Source: Thraustochytrium sp. TN22 (taxonomy: Eukaryota > Sar > Bigyra > Thraustochytrida > Thraustochytriidae). Taken from it: a stretch of 64,000 bases of DNA. This document shows positions 30,951 to 40,196 of this stretch, piece by piece. The notes beneath the pieces are model-generated. The model was not told the DNA's origin and searched no databases. It worked only from the letters and a program-made list of their open reading frames with translations. Location: NCBI GenBank assembly GCA_013306675.1, contig JABLUY010000047.1:108404-172403 (forward strand), written 5' to 3'. Positions within the stretch are counted from its first letter, which is position 1, and each line of letters starts with the position of its first letter. Both the position numbers and the translations under genes were made by a program.

Positions 30951-33869
30951 TTACAGCCCAGCGCGGAACGGGTAGCGCGGTGGTGGCAGGCTCGGGTCGC
31001 GGTCCACGGGGCGCAGCGGCTCGGGCAGATGCCGTGAGGAGGCAAACTCGCCCACAAGCTCGCCGCGCTCATTGTACGCCGGGTGGATCTCCCGCACGTT
31101 GGGGACCTCGACCGGGCCGTTCGGTTCGTCGCTGAGCACGTGCGCAAAGGCGTAGACGGCCTGCCAAAGGCTGTTGTAGGTCGCGCCGACGCCAGAAAAG
31201 CTCGTGCCGCGCACGCTAATGGTCGGGACGGGCGGGTTCGACAGTGTCTGGTCGCACATGAGATAGGCGTCGCCGTCAATAGTCAGCTCGATGAGAATAA
31301 ACCTCCCGTGCGAGGTGAAGTGCATCCACGGAAAGGCGTCCCGCAGGTTGCTGAGCAAGCGGTCAAGCTCAGCCTCGCGCGCCGCCTCGTCCTCCTCGGC
31401 AGCGAGCCAGGGCAGCTCGATGCCCAGGTAGGTCGCGGCGCCCTTGTCGAAGCGGTGCAGCGCAAAGGGCAAGGTGATGCGCGGTGTAAAGTACGGCGTG
31501 CCGCCCTGCAGGTAGTGCTCGCTGACGACGCGGCGCGGCGTCGGGTACACGATGAGGGACTGGCCCTTGGCGCTGGCATTCTCATACGGAAGGTAGGCGA
31601 TGGAGTCGCGCAGGGCCTTGCGCACGTACTGCTTTGGGTCCAGCGCAGCATACTGCTGCAGAACGTCACTGATGCGGAAGCTCGCAGCGCTCGTGGCGTC
31701 GCGCATCTCCTGCTGCGCGATCTTCGTCGGCAGCTCGCCCGTGTTGGTCGTGAAGTGCAGCTGGCTCTCGGCAGACACGAAGTTCCACGGATCGCGGCCG
31801 CCCTTGCGCGTCAGCGCCGGCGACGTGTGCAGGTATCCGAGGAACTGCTCTTCGTTCTTACGCGCAACGCGCTTGGCGTACTGCTGGACTGACCCGCGCA
31901 CGACCCAGCCCTCCTTGGTCCGCCGCATCAGCTGCGGCGGCTGTTGCGCCCATCGCGGCAGGTTCACCTCGCTCGCGAGCCAGAAGAGCGGCCGGTGCAG
32001 GCGTTGCAGATGCTCCGGCTTGGGGAAGAGCACGTATGATGTCGACAGCGCCAGGTACATGTCACTCACCTTGGCAATCTCCGGGCCAGCCTTCTTGCTC
32101 TTGCCCTTCTTCTTCTTCTTCTTCTTCTTCTCCGTCGTCGTCGTCGTCGTCGTCTCCCCTGTCTCGTTCTCGTTCTCCTCCTCCGCATGACCCTCATCCG
32201 CGCCATCCCCCGTCAAAGGCTTGGTGAAGCGGCCCACCGGGGAGCCCGCGGGGACCCGCGTCCAGTTCTCATCGCCGCGGCCCTCTACGAACTCAAACCC
32301 GCGCTCCGTGAGCACGTGCGAGGACATTACCTGAAACGGCCGGAAGATGGTGGCGTAAAGGTTGGGCACCTCCACAACCTCCGCTTCCTTGGCACGCAGA
32401 GCAGCGTACGTGTCCGGCATCGCCGCCACCAGATCGCCCAAGCGGACCAGGCTCGACTTGGCGTACGCCTTGGCGTCCAGGAAAACGTTTCCGTCCTCAT
32501 CCTCATCCACGTCTTCGCCTGCCTGCCCGGGATCCTCCGTGTCAGCGCCGTCCCCGCGGTTGCCAAGTGCCGAGGAGGCCGCACCTGCGCGTTCCTTGAG
32601 GTCCTCTTCAGGCTCCTCCCACCGGTTTGCGGGGGATGCCGGCTGTACCTGCTGCAAAAGCTCAGGCTGCGGTTCGGGCTGGAGCGCAGAGCTCGATGGG
32701 GCGGGTGAGTCAACCACCTTGGCACTCGCCTCGCCCGTCGCGGGCGCCTCGACGACCGGGGGCAGGTCCTCCTCCGGCACATCGTCGGCTCCATCCACCG
32801 ACTCTGGCATGCAGATGCGTGAGACGCCGTAAGGCCGCATGAGCGTCTTTGGGTTCATGCAGGCGTCCCGCCACGGGAATTTGCCGCTCGTGTCGGTGAG
32901 GCCAAGCTCGTGGTTGAGCATTTCCATGAGACGGTCAAAGCAATCCTCCTGCATGCTCGTGTCGCTCCACAGGCCGGTCTCCAGGCAGACGCCAACACCA
33001 CCAAAGCTACCGACGAACTCGTCCGTGGTGCACACGCGGCCGCCGATGTGGTAGTTCGGGTCCAGCAGGAGGTGCATGCGGGCAGTTTCCTGGTTGGGCA
33101 GCCCCGTGAACCAGCTCGCCACGCGCATGTGGTCCGCCGTACACTGACCCGCAACACGAATGAAGGGCTCCGAGCGCTGGTTCGTGGCGTGAATGTCGAG
33201 CAGAATGTCCGTGCCGAGGAGCACCGGCGCCAGCTCGCGCGCGCGCTGCTCCTCGTAGGAGGCGCCAGCCTTGGGCGCAGCTGCCTCCGCCTGCTGCGCA
33301 GCATGCTGCTTGCTGAGGTCCAGCGTGAAACAGCGGTTCAGGTCTGTGTCAGGGGTGGTGGCGCGCTTGCCTTGCTCAATGGCGCGCGGGTTGCCGAATG
33401 CCACAAAGAGCTCTGCGTTCTCGTGCGTGATCTTCCAGCGGCCCGAGCGCAGCTCCATGAGCAGCGTCTCCACCAGGTTCGTGCCAACCAGCTCGTTGCC
33501 GTGCACGCCGCCCATGATGGTCACGCGCTTGAGCGTGTCATCCAGCAGCGGCGCGCCCTGGGGCGGCGGCCGCGCCGGGCCCTCGCCGTGCCTGTCGAAG
33601 CGCCACACATACGGGATGCCCGTGTTGTTGTCGTCTGGGGGCAGCATTGTGCCGAAGAACGCATGCATGCCGCGCCGCTGCTGCGAGAGCGCCGGCTGTT
33701 GCAGCTGGTGGTCGAGGTGCTGATGGTGGTGCTGCAGCTGCAGCAGCTGCTGCTGCATCGAAGGCTCCGCGCCGGGCCTCGCGCGCCGCCGACCCGCGGC
33801 GGCCCACGCCTGCTGCAGCCGGCCCGGCCGCGCGCGCAGCGCCGCGAGGGCGCCCGCAAGTGTCGCCAT
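30951..33869 (-). CDS. Aspartoacylase/succinylglutamate desuccinylase-family zinc hydrolase with long extra C-terminal domain
   Basis: 972 residues from the ATG at 33867-33869; the frame opens four codons earlier at a TTG. After a basic, Gln/His-rich N-terminus, the AstE/AspA-type fold runs about residues 85-350. It shows GGVHGNELVG with zinc ligands H123 and E126, 'DTDLNRC' (174-180), 'LLDIHATN' with the third ligand H227, and 'CLETGLWSD' further on. This family deacylates N-acyl amino acids such as N-acetylaspartate. A long acidic linker (about 365-600, with a Lys run) follows, then a second conserved-looking domain (about 630-960) I do not recognise ('WHFTSHGRFILIEL'-like beta segments, 'YLMCDQTLSNPPVP'). 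Aspartoacylases are about 310 residues, so the C-terminal two thirds is an extra module. The substrate is unknown. Confidence 0.8.
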   Translation of the reverse strand: MATLAGALAALRARPGRLQQAWAAAGRRRARPGAEPSMQQQLLQLQHHHQHLDHQLQQPALSQQRRGMHAFFGTMLPPDDNNTGIPYVWRFDRHGEGPARPPPQGAPLLDDTLKRVTIMGGVHGNELVGTNLVETLLMELRSGRWKITHENAELFVAFGNPRAIEQGKRATTPDTDLNRCFTLDLSKQHAAQQAEAAAPKAGASYEEQRARELAPVLLGTDILLDIHATNQRSEPFIRVAGQCTADHMRVASWFTGLPNQETARMHLLLDPNYHIGGRVCTTDEFVGSFGGVGVCLETGLWSDTSMQEDCFDRLMEMLNHELGLTDTSGKFPWRDACMNPKTLMRPYGVSRICMPESVDGADDVPEEDLPPVVEAPATGEASAKVVDSPAPSSSALQPEPQPELLQQVQPASPANRWEEPEEDLKERAGAASSALGNRGDGADTEDPGQAGEDVDEDEDGNVFLDAKAYAKSSLVRLGDLVAAMPDTYAALRAKEAEVVEVPNLYATIFRPFQVMSSHVLTERGFEFVEGRGDENWTRVPAGSPVGRFTKPLTGDGADEGHAEEENENETGETTTTTTTEKKKKKKKKGKSKKAGPEIAKVSDMYLALSTSYVLFPKPEHLQRLHRPLFWLASEVNLPRWAQQPPQLMRRTKEGWVVRGSVQQYAKRVARKNEEQFLGYLHTSPALTRKGGRDPWNFVSAESQLHFTTNTGELPTKIAQQEMRDATSAASFRISDVLQQYAALDPKQYVRKALRDSIAYLPYENASAKGQSLIVYPTPRRVVSEHYLQGGTPYFTPRITLPFALHRFDKGAATYLGIELPWLAAEEDEAAREAELDRLLSNLRDAFPWMHFTSHGRFILIELTIDGDAYLMCDQTLSNPPVPTISVRGTSFSGVGATYNSLWQAVYAFAHVLSDEPNGPVEVPNVREIHPAYNERGELVGEFASSRHLPEPLRPVDRDPSLPPPRYPFRAGL

Positions 33870-34086
33870 GGCCGCCCGCAAGCGACGGGCGAGCAGTTGA
33901 TTTTGCCAAGCCGCAGGACCCGTCGTGCGCCGCGGCCACGCCTGACTGGTTGGCGGCCATCACCGGACGGCGTTGCGCACGCCGCGGCGAGCCGAGGCCT
34001 CAGCATTGTCAGCAAACAAACAGGCTGTAAGCTAGCCTACTAGCAGGCCTCCAGAGAGACAGTGAGGCTTGCTCTGATGAGTCAGG

Positions 34087-36213
34087 CTAACCCGTCTTCT
34101 GGCGGAGGCGTCTGCGGACGACAAAGTAGCCAAGAAGCACAATGACAACGTAGACGAGCACGAGGCGCAGGAGGTAGTTCTCAACGTGGTGCGTCTCCGG
34201 GTCGAGGTTGAGAAAGTGCTTGAGGACGAAGTTGCCCGTGAGCGGTACGTCGTATCCGTCGACCTTGAGCTCGATGGGCAAGTCCTTGAACTCGTTGAGC
34301 TGCAGCGCGGACAGGCCGAACTGGAAGAAGGAGATGTGGTAGATGGCCTGCAGGGGAGGCTTGAGTTGCTTGTATGGGATGACGTAGCCGGCGGAGATGA
34401 TGAGCGGCGCGAGCATGGGCGCAAGCGCGTTCTGGGCCTCGATGAGGTCTTTGCTGATGGCGCCGATGATAACGCCGATAACGTTGCCGATGAGCGTCAT
34501 GAGCAGCATGATGGTGATGAAGATGACGAACTTGAGAACCTTGCGCTGCAGGCCCACCATGAAGTAGATGGGCACAGTGAGCACTGTGACGTGCACGACT
34601 GAGAGGAGGGACATGGACAAAATGAGCCCCAAGTAAAAGGGAAGGAGGCGGTAGACGCCGTTCTTGTACTCGCGGTGCATGAGAGCGCGCTGCGTGGGAA
34701 ACAAAATGACGGTGGACGCGATGGTGTCGATGGTGCTGTTCATCACCATGATGAGACAGGCGCCTTCGAGCGGGAAGACCTTGTCGATGCGCGCCGGGTT
34801 GCCGGCCTGCCACCAAACCCAACCCACCAGCACGCCCACCGCCGTCTTGAGGCAGAGGGTGCGCATGAACTTATTGCGGTCGCACAGCGAGTCGTAGGTT
34901 GCGCGGCGGAAGAGCACCCACATCTGCTTGCGAAAGGACGTCGGGTACCGCGGTACGGTGTCCACGGCCGTGCCAGGGGCCGGCCCCACGCGTACCGTCC
35001 TGTCGCCGCCGTCGCTACCTCTGACCCAGCGCCAGGCACAGGTACACCAGTGGCGGCGGCGGCGGCGGTGGTCCACGCGGCGCGGCGAGGATGAGGTGGA
35101 CGCGGACGAGGAGGAGGTAGACGAGGATGTCAAGGCGGCGGCGTCCCACTCCTCCTGCTCCAGGTGCTCATCCTCTCTACCCTCCAGGGCCCCCGCGGTA
35201 GCACTCTCCGCCGCGGCGCACCGCTCCCGGTCCAGACTCGCAAAGGTCTCCGTGAGCCGTACGAGCATGACGTCATCCTGCAGCATGCGCATGTAGTGAT
35301 CGGCCGGGTTCTCGCGCGGCGGCGTGGGCAGGCCCATGAGGTCGAAGAAGTCCTCCACCTGATCCATGGGCCCGCGGTAGGCGACCCGGCCCGCTGTGAG
35401 CAGCACGATCTGGTCAAAGACCGAGAAGATGCGGTAGCTAGGTTGGTGGATTGTGCAGACGATGGTGCGCAGCGCGTCGCCGCCCGGCGGTCGCGCCAGC
35501 GCCGAGAGGATACGCACCACGTCCTCGGCCGTCTTGCTGTCCAGCCCACTCGTCGGCTCGTCCACGAAGAGTACCGCCGGGTTTGACAAGAGGTCCATGG
35601 CGATGGACACTCGCTTGCGCTGGCCGCCTGACACGCCGCGCTCGTCCACCGTGCCGATACGCACATCCAGGCAGCCCTCGAGCGAGAGCGAGCGCACCAC
35701 CTCCATCACGGCGCGGTCCTTGCGCGCGCGCGGCCACGCCTCGGGCAGCACCAGCTCGCTCTGGTAAAAGAGCGTCTCGCGCACCGTCAGCGAGGCCAGG
35801 AGCACGTCTTCCTGCGGCACGAGCTTGGCAAGGCTCTTGAAGTGCGCCGGCGGGCCCGGCACGCCGTTCACCAGCACGCGGCCCTGGCGCTCGCCGGCCG
35901 CGTTGCCCAGTAGCACCGAGATGGTCGTCGTCTTGCCGCTTCCGCTTGGACCCAAGATGGCCACCAGCTCGCCCGGCTCGAACCGCACGTTCACGTCGTG
36001 CAAGATCTGCTTGCGCGACGCGCCCTTGCCCCCGACGAAGTAGCTCAGGCCCTGCGTCTCCACCGTCACGCGCGGGCTGCTTTGGGCCCTCGCCTCAGGT
36101 TCGCCGCCGGAGACCGCCTCATCGTCACCTGCGCGCACGCCGCTCGCGCGCTCGCCCAGGCCGCCGCCGCTGCCGGCCTCCAGCAGCGACTCGCGCAGCT
36201 CCGCCCCGCTCAT
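34087..36213 (-). CDS. ABCG (white/brown complex type) half transporter
   Basis: 708 residues. The nucleotide-binding domain comes first: Walker A GPSGSGKT (88-95), signature VSGGQRKR (194-201), Walker B 'VLFVDEP' with E219, and H-loop 'TIHQPSYRIF'. A low-complexity Asp/Ser/Arg linker follows, then the ABC2-type membrane domain with about six helices from 'LCLKTAVGVLVGWVWW' to 'VLVYVVIVLLGYFVVRRR'. Cassette-first order with one membrane domain is the ABCG half-size layout; such proteins dimerise to export lipids, sterols or xenobiotics. An ATG at 36454-36456 would add 81 residues, but codons there are mixed at the third position, whereas G/C-ending bias starts at the ATG at 36211-36213, so I use the latter. 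It lies in tandem behind the aspartoacylase-like gene, 217 bp apart. Confidence 0.92.
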   Translation of the reverse strand: MSGAELRESLLEAGSGGGLGERASGVRAGDDEAVSGGEPEARAQSSPRVTVETQGLSYFVGGKGASRKQILHDVNVRFEPGELVAILGPSGSGKTTTISVLLGNAAGERQGRVLVNGVPGPPAHFKSLAKLVPQEDVLLASLTVRETLFYQSELVLPEAWPRARKDRAVMEVVRSLSLEGCLDVRIGTVDERGVSGGQRKRVSIAMDLLSNPAVLFVDEPTSGLDSKTAEDVVRILSALARPPGGDALRTIVCTIHQPSYRIFSVFDQIVLLTAGRVAYRGPMDQVEDFFDLMGLPTPPRENPADHYMRMLQDDVMLVRLTETFASLDRERCAAAESATAGALEGREDEHLEQEEWDAAALTSSSTSSSSASTSSSPRRVDHRRRRRHWCTCAWRWVRGSDGGDRTVRVGPAPGTAVDTVPRYPTSFRKQMWVLFRRATYDSLCDRNKFMRTLCLKTAVGVLVGWVWWQAGNPARIDKVFPLEGACLIMVMNSTIDTIASTVILFPTQRALMHREYKNGVYRLLPFYLGLILSMSLLSVVHVTVLTVPIYFMVGLQRKVLKFVIFITIMLLMTLIGNVIGVIIGAISKDLIEAQNALAPMLAPLIISAGYVIPYKQLKPPLQAIYHISFFQFGLSALQLNEFKDLPIELKVDGYDVPLTGNFVLKHFLNLDPETHHVENYLLRLVLVYVVIVLLGYFVVRRRLRQKTG

Positions 36214-37039
36214 CGGCACGAGTGGAAGTTCTCGCTCTGCGCGGCCGGGGCGCTCAGCTCCGCTCCTCACTGTCAGCTCGCGCGCAAGCCGCCGCACTGC
36301 AGCACAACCGAGGCCGAGCCCTGACGTGGCCTGCGCCGGAGTGGTGGTGGGTCGAAGACGAAAAGAACGAAGAAGACTGGCAGGAGAGAGCCCGAGTCGG
36401 CCCGGGGCCGCACGAATGCACCCTGTGTCTTGGCCTGGCAAGCTTGTGCTTCTCATGCGTGCTCATGCGTTGCGACGGAATTGTTCTCGGCTGCAACTTG
36501 AACTTGGTCAGACAGGCCAAGGCGAACTTGGAGCCAAGTTGCAGGCGTGTACTCACGTGGCCGTCCGAGTCGTGCAGTGAGAGGGCTTCCCGGCGCAGCA
36601 CAACACGCTTCCTCCGCGCTTCGCGCGCTTCGTAGGCACGCGGGTTCCAGCTTTAGCTAACACCAAGTACCAAGCTAACGTTTGGCGAAGAGCAAGCCAG
36701 CGAGCCAAGCCAGCGAGCTCTGGCTCGCCCGGTTCCTGTCCGCTCGCCGCGCCCTACCTTCCTTAGCTGCCCTTTCGGCCGCAAATTTACCTCGCCGAGG
36801 CTCGCCGAGGTGCTCGCCGAGGTGCTCGCCGCCGCGCTGGCGCGCTCGCGAGGCGAGGCGAGGCGAGGCGACGCGAGGCCCCGGCCGGCGGCGCGCCCCG
36901 CGGCGGCGCCAGCTCGCGGCGGCGGCGACCCGCCTGCTCGCGAGGCGCGGGCGCCAAGGCTTGGCGAGCACGAGCGAGCGAGCGCGTGCACGCAGCGCAC
37001 GTGCCACGCGCGCGCGCTCGGGCGGCAGACACGCAACGC

Positions 37040-37082
<43 letters not shown>

Positions 37083-37173
37083 GGGGGGCGGCGCGCGGCG
37101 GCGGAGCGCGGCGGAGCGGCGGCCAGCGGCGGCGAGCGGCGCGGCGCGGCGGCGCGGACGCGCACTTGGCAGG
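36214..37173. other. Divergent intergenic region between ABCG and SIR2-TPR genes
   Basis: It contains a GAGGC run (36848-36870) and a GGC run (37039-37082) close to the SIR2-TPR start. The frame of the SIR2-TPR gene is open back to a TTG at 36682, but its content is repeat-like Arg/Ala/Gly. The first half is less GC-rich. No separate gene seen. Confidence 0.55.
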
Positions 37174-39540
37174 ATGCTGGAGGACGGCAAGGGCAGCGCG
37201 GCGTCGTCGAGCGCGGCGTCGGTGGCGAGCGCGTCGTGCGCGGCGTGCGTGGGCGGCTTGGCAGAGGCGGCGCTGGGGTGCCTGCGCGGAGGGCGCGACG
37301 GCGCGGTGGAGCAGGCCAGCGTGGGCAGCGCCGTGCTGCAGTCGGCGCGAGACCTGCTGCTGGCGGAGGGCGATGCGGATGCGGCTGCGCAGCTGGAGGC
37401 CGTGCGCGGGGACCGCGTGGCCTTCTTCGTGGGCGCAGGCGCGTCGATCGACTCGGGACTGCCGAACTTCCGGCAGTTTTCGGGACACATGCTGCGCGAG
37501 TCGCTGTCCAAGGACCTGGTTTCAGAGCGCGACATCGACGTGCTGGTGAGCGAGCTGCGCCCCGAGGTGCTGCTGCAGACGATGCACGAGGGCTTCGGGG
37601 ACGGGATCTTTGAGTTTTACAACTGGTTTGACGACGCGCAGCCGTCGACGAACCACTACGGGCTGGCTCGCGCGATCCGCGCGGGCGACCTGGTGCTCAC
37701 CACCAACGTGGACACGCTCATCGAGGAGGCGTACGAGGAGCTCTATGGCACGCGCGACTTTGAACTCGTGGTGTCGGAGGCTGAGTTTAAGTCCTTCTCC
37801 CCCCGGCGGAGGCAGTTCTTCGGCCCGCGCCGGGGCGCCCTACTCAAGTTCCACGGCACGGTCGACAAAGAGGCCACGGGCGGCGCGCGCTATGAGACGG
37901 TACGCTTCCTGCTGAACCAGGTGGGCGAGGGCGTGACGCCGTCCATGCATGGCGTGCTGAGCAAGATCGTGCAGGACTTTGACATGATCTACCTGGGCTA
38001 CTCGGGTTGCGACAACTTCTCCGTGCAGCCCGTCATGTGCAGCACGCGCACGTCGCGGCACACACTCTGGTTCTGGTACGAGGGCAACGAGCGCATGGAG
38101 CTGGACTCGGGCCGCGACACTTTCGAGCAAGAGCTGCGTGGCGTCGGTCAGCAGGTTGCGGCAGGCTCCTCCTTCGCCGATATTCCGCGAGGCCTGGAGA
38201 TCCTCTCCACCTGTGAAATCCTCGTGGAGCGCCAGAACGCCTTTCGCCTGCGCGGCAACCCGTCACTCGTCATGCACGATGCGCTCGACGGCGAGACGCG
38301 CGTCAACGAGGCGCTTGCGCGCGGGCCCGTGCCGGCGTGGACCTCGAGCGTGAAGCGCGAGGACGCGCTCATGTGCGCGGCCGGCCTCTTCTCCACTGCC
38401 TCGGACATTGACCGCGCCATCCGCCTGCTCGAAGAGGCGCTGCACATCGTGGAGCGCTCCGGCGACTCGAAAAAGCACCCGCGCGTATTGCACAAGCTCG
38501 GCAATCTAGCCATGCTCTCCAGTACCAGCGCAGGCAATGAGGAGGCCGTGGCCAAACTCGAGGGCGCCATCGAGCTCTACGCCGCGTCCGGCGACCTGGC
38601 AGCCAAGCTCGACACCCAGCTCGACCTTGCCAACGTCTTGCGCCGCATGCGTGACTTTGATCAGGCGCTTGCGGTTTTGGACGACGTCGTTGTCCCCGAT
38701 GACGGCTCCCTCTCGCCGGTCCTCACCAACAAGACCGAGGCGCGCAAGGCCATGACGCGCGGCCTCATTTACGGCCTCGGCCGCGTAGGCGGCCAGCCGC
38801 CCTCGCAGGAGACCACTGACACGGCTCTCGCCGAGCTGGCGCGCGCCTCTTCGCTCGCTAAGGAGTCCGGCCTCGTGTCCCTGCACGCCAACGTGCTCAA
38901 TGCCAGCGGCCTCGTCAAGTACCAGCTCGCAGGTGACTCGCGCGAGCTCCTGTTCAGCGCCGCCACCGATCTCAGCGAGGCCTTTCGCCTCAACCAGCTC
39001 ATCGGCAACGCGCGCGCCTGCTTCCAGCAGCTGCGCAATCTTGGTTTGGTTCACGTCAAGCTCGGCCGCCTCGATCACTCCACGGCGCAGCTCGACCAGG
39101 CCATCCAGGACTTTCGTAACGCCGAGCGCTTCCTGTTTCGCCTCTCGCGCAGCCGCATCGTCGGCGAGCTGCTGGAGGTGCGCTTCCGTCTCGGCGAGGC
39201 CCTGGTTGCTGCGCTCCGCTACCGCGAGGCCGAACCCGTCCTGCTCGACGTCCAGGCGAGCCGCGTCGAGCTCGGCGACTGGCACAATGAGGCCCGCACG
39301 CTCGAGCTCCTCCTCAAGGCTGCGTCCACGGACGACGACCGTGTCGCGCACGCGCGCCGCGTGCAGGAGATCTACGTCGATGTTCTCGCCGACGCCACCA
39401 AGAGCGCGCGCTTCACCAAGCAGCCCATTGTAGCCACCAACGCGCGTTCCATCCTCACCACCGCGAGCCGCCAGATCGCGGAGATTGACGAGGACCTCGC
39501 CGCTGACCTCAACGCATTGCGCGATCAGGTGCCTTCCTAA
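37174..39540 (+). CDS. SIR2-like NAD-binding domain fused to TPR-like helical repeats
   Basis: 788 residues from the ATG at 37174. The SIR2 fold covers about residues 75-330. It has VGAGAS (86-91) followed by 'IDSGLPNFRQF' (the GAGxS..SGxPxFR loop that binds NAD), 'LTTNVDTLIEEA' (175-186) with the key Asn178, and 'KFHGTVD' with the probable catalytic His227. The four-Cys zinc ribbon of classical sirtuins is missing, as in the SIR2_2-type domains of bacterial NADases. From about residue 375 the chain is helical with TPR-like repeats ('AIRLLEEALHIVERSGDSKK', 'AVAKLEGAIELYAASGDLAA'). SIR2 plus TPR layouts are known among bacterial antiphage proteins where SIR2 degrades NAD. Whether this one is an NADase or a deacylase cannot be read from sequence. 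Codon use matches its neighbours, so any transfer is not recent. Confidence 0.8.
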   Translation: MLEDGKGSAASSSAASVASASCAACVGGLAEAALGCLRGGRDGAVEQASVGSAVLQSARDLLLAEGDADAAAQLEAVRGDRVAFFVGAGASIDSGLPNFRQFSGHMLRESLSKDLVSERDIDVLVSELRPEVLLQTMHEGFGDGIFEFYNWFDDAQPSTNHYGLARAIRAGDLVLTTNVDTLIEEAYEELYGTRDFELVVSEAEFKSFSPRRRQFFGPRRGALLKFHGTVDKEATGGARYETVRFLLNQVGEGVTPSMHGVLSKIVQDFDMIYLGYSGCDNFSVQPVMCSTRTSRHTLWFWYEGNERMELDSGRDTFEQELRGVGQQVAAGSSFADIPRGLEILSTCEILVERQNAFRLRGNPSLVMHDALDGETRVNEALARGPVPAWTSSVKREDALMCAAGLFSTASDIDRAIRLLEEALHIVERSGDSKKHPRVLHKLGNLAMLSSTSAGNEEAVAKLEGAIELYAASGDLAAKLDTQLDLANVLRRMRDFDQALAVLDDVVVPDDGSLSPVLTNKTEARKAMTRGLIYGLGRVGGQPPSQETTDTALAELARASSLAKESGLVSLHANVLNASGLVKYQLAGDSRELLFSAATDLSEAFRLNQLIGNARACFQQLRNLGLVHVKLGRLDHSTAQLDQAIQDFRNAERFLFRLSRSRIVGELLEVRFRLGEALVAALRYREAEPVLLDVQASRVELGDWHNEARTLELLLKAASTDDDRVAHARRVQEIYVDVLADATKSARFTKQPIVATNARSILTTASRQIAEIDEDLAADLNALRDQVPS

Positions 39541-39563
39541 GCGAGGACGTTAGCTAGCTCGCC

Positions 39564-39705
39564 GAGCGCGAAAGCGCATCCGCTCGACAGTGCCGGAGCG
39601 CAAAGCGCATTGCAAGAGCGCCAAAGTGCATCGCAATAACGCCGAATCGCATCGCTATTTTAGAGCGCGAAAGCGCATCGCGAGAGCGCGAACTCGCATC
39701 GCGAG
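39564..39705. repeat. Degenerate ~20 bp tandem repeats (GAGCGCGAAAGCGCATCGC type)
   Basis: Six diverged copies, at about 39564, 39596, 39616, 39637, 39663 and 39682. The core GCGAAAGCGCATCGC contains partial dyad symmetry (GCGC/GCGC around AAA). It starts 23 bp after the SIR2-TPR stop codon, so much of it probably lies in the 3' UTR. Confidence 0.8.
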
Positions 39706-39894
39706 CTACCCAGAGAGACCTGCGCAAACCGAGGTACTGTCCTTGGGAAGGACACATGTCATGCTCGCATTTGCACGTGGCAATTGAAAATTTCCGAAGC
39801 TAATGTGATTTTGAGCCCTGTTCACCGCGAAGCAGCAATCAGCGACGAGTTTTCTTGAAGTGCGGTTGGGGAAAAGGTGGTATGCAGCGCGCCT

Positions 39895-39943
39895 TTCGCA
39901 TCATGGCACCAGTTGCGCCTTTGCCCTTCGCATCATGGCACCA
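39895..39943. repeat. 17 bp direct repeat, 32 bp apart
   Basis: TTCGCATCATGGCACCA at 39895-39911 and 39927-39943, upstream of the lipase gene; the flanking GCGCCTTT is also repeated. Confidence 0.9.
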
Positions 39944-40196
39944 CTTTTGCCTTCACCAGCAAGGCGCCCTGAACCTCAGTGGCTGCTCTTTGGACAGACA
40001 TGGCAGTGCCAGCCAGTGCCAGTGCCATGACGCGCAACTGTGCCAATTAGGCCCTAGGCTAACGTGTGCGCTGGAGTGGTGGTGATGATCCCGCGTACCG
40101 CCGCGTACCTCCCCTCCGAGTCGAAGCTCGAAGCTGGCTGCTCGAAGCTCAACAAGTCTGCCAAGCAATTGCACAACTGAGCAGGTGGCGGCGAGC

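Larger units (their letters stand above)
39541..40196. other. Intergenic region with degenerate 20 bp repeats
   Basis: 0.66 kb between the SIR2-TPR stop and the lipase ATG, both on the plus strand. It holds the degenerate array at 39564-39705 and a 17 bp direct repeat (39895-39943). AT content rises near 39785-39860. No gene seen. Confidence 0.55.

Noticed and set aside
36214-36456. 81-residue N-terminal extension of the ABCG transporter
   Set aside because: Codons in this part are not G/C-biased at the third position, unlike the sequence from the ATG at 36211-36213 on. Not fully excluded.
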